Of a stretch of DNA of 38,068 nucleotides, positions 31,901-38,068 are shown piece by piece. The first letter of the stretch is position 1. Each line of letters opens with the position of its first letter. Origin of the DNA: a virus; IMG/VR virus record IMGVR_UViG_3300028800_000044, positions 1-38,068 of that record; one strand, written 5' to 3'. The position numbers were made by a program, and so were the translations under genes. The notes beneath the pieces are model-generated. The model did no database searches. It saw nothing but the letters and a program-made list of their open reading frames with translations, and was not told the origin of the DNA.

Positions 31901-33864
31901 AGTTTGCGGAGAAATTTGAGCGCAACCCCAAAAAGTATGTCGATTATGTTAAAAATCCGCGCGAGATACTGGCAAACTTCTTTGATGCGTATGTCAACAG
32001 CCCTAAGCAGGCAAGAGAGGTAGCGCCCAAGAGCGTTGCAGCGTTTGAGAAGCTGATTGACGAAAACCCACAGCTCCACATGCTGAAAGACATCGCACCC
32101 AGCACACAACGCGCAACAGAAACAATTCAGCGTGAGCTGCTCGACTTCAAGGGGCCAAAGGATAGCGTACCGTTCTATGACAATGGCAAGTTGAAGTTTC
32201 TGCACCTAGACCCAGAGATTGCGAAAGCGTTCAAAGGTCTCGACCAGGTTGACAGCACACTCACGGGCGGATTCTTTGCCAAAATAGGCAAAGCCCAGGC
32301 GCGGTTGCTGCAGTTTGGTGCCACCAATAACCCTTATTTCATCGTGCGCCACTTCCTGCGCGGTGCGCAATCGTCATACGTCAACACGCCAGAGGGCGGC
32401 ATGAAAGGCTTCCTGCAGCACTTCGCCGTTGAGATTCCCAAGGGTATTGCCGCTGTAATTGGCAAGAATGACGCATACCGTGAGTGGGCATCATCCTCTG
32501 GCGCTCTGCGCACGTACATGGATACGAGCTCAGAAGGTATCGCAAAGCTGCACAAAGAAATGTTTGAGCACGCAAATTGGGGTAAGTTCCTTGACCCGCG
32601 CAATTGGGCATCCATTGCCAAGGATGGACTGTTGAAGGGCTGGCAGACGGCAAAGCAGGTATCTGACTACGCGCCGCGCATCGCTGCATACGAGCGTTTG
32701 AAGGGTAAAGGGTATTCTGACCTTGAGGCTGGTTTCTTATCGCTGGAAGCCACAGGCAATTATATCCGCCACGGTGCTCTTGGTAAGGAAATAAACGCCT
32801 ATTCCCCGTTCTTCAATGACCGCCTTCAAGGTGCTGACCGCTTCCTGCGTGCCATAAAACGTGACCCAGGCGGTTACGCACTGCGCGCCGCCGCGCTTAT
32901 CACGATGCCTCAGATTCTGGTTGCTGGGTATTACCTATTTGCCGCTGACGATAAGACGCGCAAGGAATATCTCAACCTCAGCGACTTCCGGCGCAGCGCA
33001 GCGATGAACATCAAGATTGGTGACCACTGGATACCTATACCACGCGCATTTGCACCTGGCTTCGTGTTTGGTGCGCTCCCAGAGTTTGCCATGATACACT
33101 TTTCAGGTGTCGCGCATCCTGAGCTGAAAAACTTCTGGCTTCACATGATTGGCGACACCGTGAGCTCGCTGAGTCCCTCGACAGACTGGACACAAACTAT
33201 TCCGCCAGTCCTCAAGGCTGCCATCGAGCATATTACAAATTATTCGTTTTTCCGCCAGCAGGCCATTTTCCACGGCGACAAGGACAAGACCGCGCCGGAA
33301 AACCAGTATAACTCAACCACGAGCGAGACAGCCAAGGCTATGGGCAAACTGTTCGGCATATCGCCTGCAGACATCGACAACACGGCCTATGACATGGCAG
33401 CTCACATTGGTGTGTACGCAGAGCAGCTCGGTGATTACGCGCTTAATAAAGAACGCAGGCTCTCAGGCCAGCCGGTTAATGAAAGACCCACCAAAGGCTC
33501 TGATAACCCCCTGTATGGCCCTCTACTGCAGCAGCCACCAGTCGGCACTGCCAGTGAGAGCTTCCAGGAGTTCCATGAGCATGAAACCGACCTTGCGCAG
33601 CAGCATAACCGTGACCAAGAGTTTACTGGCAAGGACAAGGCGGACTTTGAACGCGATAACCACCAAGACCTCGCGCTCTATCCGACAATCGCGCGCGCCA
33701 ATACACAGGTGATGCACGAGGAGCACCAGATACGGCTGATTACAGAGAATGTCCACTTAAGCGGGGATGACAAGGCTCAGCTTATTGCACAGCACCAGCA
33801 ACGCATCCAAGCAATCACTGACGGTGCAAACAGTGTTTACAGAAACGTGAAGGGACAGAAATAA
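28963..33864 (+). CDS. Giant internal virion protein with zincin motif
   Basis: The 1633-residue ejection protein (T7 gp16 position) starts at a GTG overlapping the previous TAG, with GGAG upstream. A disordered Pro/Gln-rich head covers about 1-150. The middle has GTLTHEAGHML (H931-E-A-G-H935) with E1001 in NPREILANFFDAY as a likely third ligand, a zinc peptidase pattern. The C-terminal half has a conserved podoviral large polyvalent-protein segment (NPYFIVRHFLRGAQSSYVN, then YSPFFNDRLQGADRFLRA) with membrane-friendly stretches near ALITMPQILVAGYYLF. It likely degrades or crosses the envelope during DNA entry. No lysozyme-like domain is seen at the N-terminus. Confidence 0.85.
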   Translation: MTDLFAEQGINFMSASMASTHPTTTPAPIPAGPPVQQDTAASIYGDNEGHDIPGAPMGNPDPSDMVQQASSQQADPQQITQSLAGAGNEGAGAAGGAPPQPPTPPVDLFEQQGIKSDSIAQLNANAFNQGVTIPPNDPNAGPAPVAEVGGYDKNGKPVVNPVAYAQNQQSDDDKLGRMLFTQQQLDSFKNNPIGFAEGASRVNAYGYALGDNDAAALKLAPIGLKVLNKTPLTQDETNELLAWAKDRTEMNLRGFSWAGRTAYTGLQMPSWIAQFVVSGGIGKAAEAGAERVGVIAAEKGLESAAVRVLTQGSTLMATHYSAAHAEQQLNDISAVTDKGQLIFHDSENSPAKTSLLAFGHTAADVIPQMLTPAIGKYVVQPVTGAVGKLASPITAAAAKLSPQVTTALYSAWKAVAPAYATVSKMFTAAGWNGMVEQLGANRIQQVMNASLDMAGNKHETFDQYMDALTPSKDQLLVEGGLVSIAGGVHAATAITIHLLTSKGVPPPQAAETAANMSSQEKDAFVNQNLPLPKSDAPTLADNAPDKILADRPKTQGTDTAKNIIASATNSENAASPPPIEDKQSGFNAQFKASKVYAEMWNDLQPIENLGKTARAAGAPISESELSPAALSLAKSTPALIERQWTTGTTSWDSEGNQVVTGKGLKQIGDDFDNVMMKDEPNRDARQKDMNDFRKAMTFIEDKTKGYNPVSDKDFNESQATLSRLSDKYGDKIKWFEQFAKEYRDFDNRILHNLVTSGLKTQAWYDDLVGKREWYSSTARVTETEYPEDVAAMKGKGLGADVNPKNIGALKQRKGSTLEVADPVQSSMRNSAIIIRRSMLNKVRGDVAKYAQYFPEQVKVKPPAIIREAVDHSYDPKLRTKLEQVVDFLGGEVKRVQQGEKVGDKKNNLGAYEPGAKAIWMRAGSTEGTLTHEAGHMLDYVLGLKERMLGDHAMKAELEKLSEDRLRSEIKLQQTPEGKTEFAEKFERNPKKYVDYVKNPREILANFFDAYVNSPKQAREVAPKSVAAFEKLIDENPQLHMLKDIAPSTQRATETIQRELLDFKGPKDSVPFYDNGKLKFLHLDPEIAKAFKGLDQVDSTLTGGFFAKIGKAQARLLQFGATNNPYFIVRHFLRGAQSSYVNTPEGGMKGFLQHFAVEIPKGIAAVIGKNDAYREWASSSGALRTYMDTSSEGIAKLHKEMFEHANWGKFLDPRNWASIAKDGLLKGWQTAKQVSDYAPRIAAYERLKGKGYSDLEAGFLSLEATGNYIRHGALGKEINAYSPFFNDRLQGADRFLRAIKRDPGGYALRAAALITMPQILVAGYYLFAADDKTRKEYLNLSDFRRSAAMNIKIGDHWIPIPRAFAPGFVFGALPEFAMIHFSGVAHPELKNFWLHMIGDTVSSLSPSTDWTQTIPPVLKAAIEHITNYSFFRQQAIFHGDKDKTAPENQYNSTTSETAKAMGKLFGISPADIDNTAYDMAAHIGVYAEQLGDYALNKERRLSGQPVNERPTKGSDNPLYGPLLQQPPVGTASESFQEFHEHETDLAQQHNRDQEFTGKDKADFERDNHQDLALYPTIARANTQVMHEEHQIRLITENVHLSGDDKAQLIAQHQQRIQAITDGANSVYRNVKGQK

Positions 33865-33945
33865 TGATTACAAATCCGACAACTTGTGCTAAGACAATCG
33901 CCATAGGTTTGATTGTGGGAGCGCATTCAAACACAGGGGGTTATC

Positions 33946-35943
33946 ATGACGGTATCTAATAATTACGCTCCAGTAGTCACAGCCGCAAACGGCGTTACCA
34001 CAGTATTCACGGCCTCTTGGAACGCGCTGGCAGCAGCTAATGTGGTTGTCCAGCTCCTCAATACCACCACTGGTGTTTACACGCCGGTAACCCAAGGCCC
34101 AGGCTCAACACAGTATCAGGTGACGACCCTGACCACTACCAGCCTAGTCATCACCTTTAACACCGCACCGGCAAGTGGTAATAACGTGGTATTATCTCGC
34201 AATACTGCGCAGACGCAGACTATCCCCTATACCACTTCGCGCGGATTCCAAGGCAGTATTGAAGAGAACAGTTTTGATGCGCTCACAAACATGGTGCAGG
34301 AGCTCAACGACCTGGTGGTGAACTCCATTCAGGTTTCAGTTGGTGACCAGACGGCAAATCTTGTTCTACCGATTGCGTCATTGCGCGCAAACTTCGTTCT
34401 CGCCTTTGATGCCAGCGGCAATGTCATCGTGTCAACCCAGACCCTCGCACAGATTCAGGCCGGTAGCACATCAGCTGCCGCAAGTGCCGTTGCTGCTGCC
34501 GCAAGCGCAACAGCCGCCTCTGGCTCGGCCACTTCTGCGTCAGGCTCAGCAACATCAGCAGCCACCAGCGCAACCGCTGCCGCAGCTGCTGCCGTCAGCG
34601 CAAATTATTATAATGGCACGATTGCAGGCACCACCTCAGCTCTAACACTAACCACCGGCCAAGGATTAACAGCTATTGTCGCTGGGCAGCGCTTCCGTGG
34701 AAAGGCCACTCTGAGCAACGCCATCACAGGCGCGACCTTAGCCGTAGACACTGCCACCGCTGCCACAATCTACAAGGATGGCACAGCAGGTGCGCTCATC
34801 GCTCTGGCGATAGGCGACATCGCAACAGGCGTTGACGCAGAGTTTTACGTCATCGACACAACACATATCCAGCTATTGAACCCGCTCGGTGAGTATAAGG
34901 CACAGGCGACTCTTGGCACTGCATCTCAGCAGGTAGCTAATATGAACGCCGTCATGCTCTCGCAGTTTGGTGGTTTTCAGAACGGTTTCCGCAATGGCAC
35001 TATGGACATCTGGCAGCGCGGAACCTCAGGCACCGTCGCAACCGGAAACGTGGCCTACACAGCAGACGGCTGGGCAGTCGGCGCAACGGGCGCAACAGTA
35101 AATTGGGCTCAGGTCACAAATAGCGCTGGTAGTATAAACGACACATTCCGCCTGCAGCTGACTGGTAATACCAGCATGACAGCAACCTTCGTCAGGCAGA
35201 CGATTGAGAGTTACATTGCTCAGAAATATGCTGGCAACCAGGTTACGGTCACCGGCACAATACAAAACAGCACTGGCGCAACCATCACCCCGACGCTGAC
35301 AATCTCGCACGCCGGCTCGTTGGATAATTGGGGCGCTCCAGTGACTGACGTGAGCGCCGTGAACTTGGTAGCATGTCCTAACAACGCATTCACGCCATTC
35401 TCATATACCTTCGCCTGCAATGCCTCGTCATATCTCGGCCTACGCGCACAAATTGACTTTGGCGCAGCGCTTAACGCAAATACCAAGAGCGTTGCAGTTC
35501 TTGACCTCGATATACGTGTCACTCCAGGTGTCGCAAGCGGTCTGCAGAGCTGGGCGCTTACCACAGAAAAGCTTCCATACCCTATCCAGCTCGCCTTCAA
35601 TCAGCGGTATCTATTCACCAACCGTCAGGCCGTCAACGGCGGCTCATCTATTATCATGCTCGGCTGGTGTGCAGATGCAACACACTTGGAAGGATATATA
35701 AACCTTCCTGTGCCTATGCGTGTTACGCCAAGCTCGACCTTACCTGCGTTGGCAAACGTGGGTATATATCCTGGCAACCAAGCTCCAACCGCACTCGCAG
35801 CTGCTAACTACGGCGTACCTACAGTTAACACATTTACGATTTACGCCACAGTCGCCAGCGGTATGACGGTGGGTGGTGCCGGCATTATGCGTTGGAACGG
35901 TACAGCCGACGCAGTAACACTCAGTGCGGAGTTATCAGCATGA
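33946..35943 (+). CDS. Tail fibre protein
   Basis: A 665-residue protein. The first 125 residues (NNYAPVVTAANGVTTVFTASW; IPYTTSRGFQGSIEENSFD; LTNMVQELND) match the T7 gp17-type N-terminus that anchors to the tail. A collagen-like Ala/Ser/Thr repeat stem follows (about 180-225). The C-terminal part has GGFQNGFRNGTMDIWQRGT...TADGW, the receptor-binding beta domain seen in many phage fibres, and a variable tip. GGGGG before the ATG decides the start; an upstream frame of eleven codons lacks support. Confidence 0.88.
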   Translation: MTVSNNYAPVVTAANGVTTVFTASWNALAAANVVVQLLNTTTGVYTPVTQGPGSTQYQVTTLTTTSLVITFNTAPASGNNVVLSRNTAQTQTIPYTTSRGFQGSIEENSFDALTNMVQELNDLVVNSIQVSVGDQTANLVLPIASLRANFVLAFDASGNVIVSTQTLAQIQAGSTSAAASAVAAAASATAASGSATSASGSATSAATSATAAAAAAVSANYYNGTIAGTTSALTLTTGQGLTAIVAGQRFRGKATLSNAITGATLAVDTATAATIYKDGTAGALIALAIGDIATGVDAEFYVIDTTHIQLLNPLGEYKAQATLGTASQQVANMNAVMLSQFGGFQNGFRNGTMDIWQRGTSGTVATGNVAYTADGWAVGATGATVNWAQVTNSAGSINDTFRLQLTGNTSMTATFVRQTIESYIAQKYAGNQVTVTGTIQNSTGATITPTLTISHAGSLDNWGAPVTDVSAVNLVACPNNAFTPFSYTFACNASSYLGLRAQIDFGAALNANTKSVAVLDLDIRVTPGVASGLQSWALTTEKLPYPIQLAFNQRYLFTNRQAVNGGSSIIMLGWCADATHLEGYINLPVPMRVTPSSTLPALANVGIYPGNQAPTALAAANYGVPTVNTFTIYATVASGMTVGGAGIMRWNGTADAVTLSAELSA

Positions 35944-36113
35944 TTCAAGGAACCATACAGAGTGCGCAATATACCGACTCGCAGAATTTCTGTGTGCTGG
36001 TAGTCGATAGCACTGACGCATCTATTTATGTGCCTGCTGACCCAGCAAATGCAGATTACCAGCTTATCGAAGCTTGGGTGGCTGCAGGCAACACAATAGC
36101 AGGAGCGTCATAG
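35940..36113 (+). CDS. Small fibre-associated protein
   Basis: A 57-residue protein that overlaps the fibre stop by four bases (ATGA). The end DPANADYQLIEAWVAAGNTIA resembles the C-terminal pattern of small fibre-linked proteins and assembly chaperones (Y..(Y/I).(A/E)W(V/L)A.GN). A longer frame begins in the fibre gene but lacks a ribosome site. It may help fold or assemble the fibre. Confidence 0.68.
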   Translation: MIQGTIQSAQYTDSQNFCVLVVDSTDASIYVPADPANADYQLIEAWVAAGNTIAGAS

Positions 36114-36114
36114 T

Positions 36115-36639
36115 ATGATTTTGGCATTCCTATACCGCCAACGCGGGACGCACGAGGCAACGGGTGAGACCACGGAAGCTCGCCTGATATACTGGTCTCT
36201 GCCGCTCATGACATTATTCTGCCTGGTGGCTGACCTATACGACCTGCCAAAGTGGTGGGGTATCATCAGCGCGCTTTTGGTGTGGGGTGGTATCTCAATC
36301 GGCCACAGCTTCGCCCAGAACAACGAAGACCGCTCATACGTGGAAATGGGACTCGTATGCTTCACGCGGCTGGAGGCAGCGTTTCTGCCTTTCCTTACCG
36401 CAGGTATCTGGGGTCAAAAGGTGCATTGGATATTCTATGCGGTGCTTCCGCTGTTTTTCCTGATGACATGGTTGGCATCATGGGTGTCATACCAGAGCTT
36501 TTTTCAGAGCAAGACGCTGAATCTATTCGGAGTGACGTGGTGCAAGCCAGGTGACTCAAGCTGGGAGGAGTGGCTCATCGGCCTATCGTATGATGTGGTA
36601 TTCTGGATATTATTTCTGACAGCGGTGCTGGGAAGGTAA
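36115..36639 (+). CDS. Multi-pass membrane protein, possible holin
   Basis: The 174-residue protein has four clear hydrophobic segments (about 24-41, 47-63, 103-122, 154-172) and a fifth weaker one near 78-98. Trp and aromatic residues edge the segments. AGGAG lies nine bases before the ATG. It begins the lysis-like block and might be the holin, but its length and number of helices are larger than most holins. Another option is a receptor-masking or exclusion protein. Confidence 0.68.
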   Translation: MILAFLYRQRGTHEATGETTEARLIYWSLPLMTLFCLVADLYDLPKWWGIISALLVWGGISIGHSFAQNNEDRSYVEMGLVCFTRLEAAFLPFLTAGIWGQKVHWIFYAVLPLFFLMTWLASWVSYQSFFQSKTLNLFGVTWCKPGDSSWEEWLIGLSYDVVFWILFLTAVLGR

Positions 36640-36641
36640 TC

Positions 36642-37154
36642 ATGGACATGGAAGCTCAATTAAACGAAAACACGCGCAATATAACAGCGTTGACGGCAAC
36701 CGTTACCCAGCTAAGCACTGTTGTGGGGTATGAAGTTGAGCGGGCAAAAGAAGACAGAGGCAATGTCAAGGATGTACTGACCGAGCTTAAGTCCCTTAAC
36801 GATAAGATTACTGGCATCGCGGGCGTGCAGAAAGAGCACTCTGGTGCAGCTGCCGCAATCGCTGAGCTCAAAATCCGCGTTGACCAGCTCAAGGAGTGGA
36901 AAGACAAGTATGACCTCAGCAATATGAATACGCGCATAACAGCTCTTGAAAGCGTCAACACCAAAGAGGAGGGTGTCAAAGAAGCTGTATCAACTGGCGC
37001 TGAATGGTTTTGGAGACTGTTTGGGCCTGCCATATCAGCATTAACTGTCGCAGGCTGTGCATGGTATTTCAGCCAGCATGGAATGAATAGCTACCAGCAC
37101 ACAGAAGAAACGTTCAAGGGGAGCGCAATACATGGGGCAATTACAGGCGAATAA
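36642..37154 (+). CDS. Coiled-coil protein with C-terminal membrane helix (XhlA-like)
   Basis: The 170-residue protein is helical for its first 115 residues (NITALTATVTQLSTVV, then a second coiled coil ending at LESVNTKEE), followed by a membrane segment 125-143 (LFGPAISALTVAGCAWYF) and a short tail. This layout is like XhlA-type proteins that assist lysis. It overlaps the SAR endolysin by 23 bases. A holin or pinholin role is an inference from order and topology. Confidence 0.68.
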   Translation: MDMEAQLNENTRNITALTATVTQLSTVVGYEVERAKEDRGNVKDVLTELKSLNDKITGIAGVQKEHSGAAAAIAELKIRVDQLKEWKDKYDLSNMNTRITALESVNTKEEGVKEAVSTGAEWFWRLFGPAISALTVAGCAWYFSQHGMNSYQHTEETFKGSAIHGAITGE

Positions 37155-37641
37155 AGGCAAGATTATCAGTGCTGGTATCCTTGCAGCTGCCACAATGATT
37201 GCCATACCATTTATCGGTGACAAAGAGGGTGACAAGCTCGACAGCTACAAAGATGTGGTTGGCGTGTGGACTATCTGCGAAGGCGTTACCGGCAAGCAGG
37301 TGCGACCAGGCGAAAAACTCACGCAGAGCCAATGCGACTCGCTGGACAAATCGAAGATAGGTCAATTCATGTCAGAGGTTGCCATTCTCCTTAAGGTGCC
37401 TGTGTCACCACAGACACTTGCGGCACACACCAGCTTTGCATATAATATAGGTATCTCAGGGTACGCACGGTCAAAGACCCTCAAGCTCACCAATGAAGGC
37501 CATATAGCCCAAGGCTGCCACGCAATGGCGAATTGGGAGACGGCTGGTGGCTTGGACTGCAACGTGCGGGCAAATGATTGCTACGGTCTCGTAGAGCGCC
37601 GTAACGATGAGATTAAATTATGTTTGGAGGGCGTGAAGTGA
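37132..37641 (+). CDS. SAR endolysin (T4-lysozyme-type muramidase)
   Basis: The 169-residue glycoside hydrolase 24-type protein has E32, D41 and T47 at exactly the T4 lysozyme spacing (E11, D20, T26). The N-terminus (residues 11-29) is a weakly hydrophobic segment rich in Gly and Ala, typical of a signal-arrest-release helix that tethers the enzyme until the membrane depolarises. It should cut the N-acetylmuramic acid to N-acetylglucosamine bond of peptidoglycan. AAGGGGAG lies seven bases before the ATG. Confidence 0.92.
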   Translation: MGQLQANKGKIISAGILAAATMIAIPFIGDKEGDKLDSYKDVVGVWTICEGVTGKQVRPGEKLTQSQCDSLDKSKIGQFMSEVAILLKVPVSPQTLAAHTSFAYNIGISGYARSKTLKLTNEGHIAQGCHAMANWETAGGLDCNVRANDCYGLVERRNDEIKLCLEGVK

Positions 37642-38068
37642 ATATATACGGGGTAGTAGCACTTCTGGTTTCGTTTGTCGCATGGTCTGGTTTCATGTAC
37701 TATGAAGGCGGCGACAAGCAAAAGGTAGTGTGTAGTCAGGCAGATGAGAAGCATGACCTTGCACAAACCAACAATACAGTCGCTGCTCAGAGCGGCGTAA
37801 TCGACACGGTGGCTAAACAACAATCTACATCACAGGGGGTAGACAATGCGTACCAAACAAAAAAGAGCCTTATTGATAATCAGTATGCTGCTGACTTTGG
37901 CGGCGTGCTCGGACAAACGCCAGCTCCAGCCGTCAACAGTCTGCCCGCCGCTGGCAGTACCACCTGCCGACCTAATGCAGCTCCCGCACGACCATTCAGG
38001 ACGGCTTTCTTTAAGCTAAACGCTCAGGAGTGTGACGATAACACCGAGCAGCTGTACGGCCTGCAGGA
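37638..38068 (+). CDS. Rz: Rz-like inner-membrane spanin, N-terminal part
   Basis: A GTG start overlaps the endolysin stop (GTGA). The protein begins with one membrane helix (residues about 3-21, YGVVALLVSFVAWSGFMYY) and continues as a periplasmic helical region. The frame runs off the end of the window and continues at base 1 to TAG 156-158, giving 153 residues. Spanins of this type join inner and outer membranes with a lipoprotein partner and disrupt the outer membrane after the wall is broken. The partner Rz1 is embedded. Confidence 0.88.
   Translation, partial: MNIYGVVALLVSFVAWSGFMYYEGGDKQKVVCSQADEKHDLAQTNNTVAAQSGVIDTVAKQQSTSQGVDNAYQTKKSLIDNQYAADFGGVLGQTPAPAVNSLPAAGSTTCRPNAAPARPFRTAFFKLNAQECDDNTEQLYGLQ
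37846..38019 (+). CDS. Rz1: Rz1-like outer-membrane spanin lipoprotein, embedded in Rz
   Basis: The 57-residue frame lies wholly within Rz in the +1 frame. It has a basic start (MRTKQKR), a hydrophobic signal (LLIISMLLTLAAC) with lipobox LAAC that would place the lipid Cys at residue 21, and a Pro-rich mature part (CPPLAVPPADLM), the hallmark of Rz1. The stop is at 38017-38019, equal to 76-78. GGGGG precedes the ATG. The embedded arrangement is that of lambda. Confidence 0.9.
   Translation: MRTKQKRALLIISMLLTLAACSDKRQLQPSTVCPPLAVPPADLMQLPHDHSGRLSLS
37942..38068. repeat. Right copy of 127-base terminal identity
   Basis: Identical to bases 1-127. This is the other end of the seam described there. 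The unique genome therefore ends at 37941. Confidence 0.95.

Noticed and set aside
33865-33945. Frame upstream of the tail fibre start (11 extra codons)
   Set aside because: The GTG/ATG there has no ribosome site, while GGGGG precedes the ATG at 33946 and the known N-terminal domain starts there.
1-38068. CRISPR array, insertion sequence or integrase
   Set aside because: No spaced direct repeats, no transposase or integrase motifs (RHRY or serine recombinase) were seen in any frame.

Overview
The window is one complete genome of a tailed phage with a short, T7-like tail (podovirus morphology by gene content), written as a linear string cut inside the lysis genes. Bases 1-127 are identical to 37942-38068, and the Rz and Rz1 spanin genes read without a break across that seam, so the molecule is circular or circularly permuted, with about 37,941 unique bases. 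Several proteins point to an alphaproteobacterial host: an XRE regulator with the QKYERGTNRI signature, a GIGHNS-motif protein with a GapR/DUF2312-like core, and a small helical protein of a type seen near alphaproteobacterial regulators. This host assignment is an inference.

Layout. Two transcription units diverge from a control region at about 7276-7504. They converge on a bidirectional terminator at 187-218. The leftward unit (7275 down to 234, minus strand) has about twenty short, mostly ATGA-overlapped early genes. They include a RecE-like PD-(D/E)XK nuclease, an ERF single-strand annealing protein, an XRE regulator, a Ref-like HNH nuclease, a DEDD exonuclease, an ASCH-domain protein, a short cytosine-methyltransferase-like protein and a DUF3310 protein. 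The rightward unit starts with a possible Cro-like protein, a GapR-like protein and a RuvC-like resolvase. A 728-base gene-poor gap follows with a Met-type (CAT) tRNA. After it come a replication accessory gene, a Twinkle/T7 gp4-like primase-helicase, terminase, portal, scaffold and capsid, tail tubes, ejection proteins (one of 1633 aa with a zincin motif), tail fibre and lysis.

How it fits together. No DNA polymerase, RNA polymerase or integrase gene is visible. The phage seems to rely on host polymerases, opening DNA with its own primase-helicase and processing recombination intermediates with the nuclease, ERF, Ref and RuvC set. The large terminase has the ATPase and nuclease motifs of headful-packaging enzymes, which agrees with a circularly permuted genome. 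Lysis appears to use a SAR endolysin of the T4-lysozyme fold, one or two membrane proteins as holin candidates, and an embedded Rz/Rz1 pair.

Most promising for follow-up: the tRNA that mixes initiator and elongator features, the phage GapR-like protein, the gene-poor gap with paired G6 tracts, the structured capsid leader, and the overlapping divergent promoters with a hairpin at the start of the leftward transcript.
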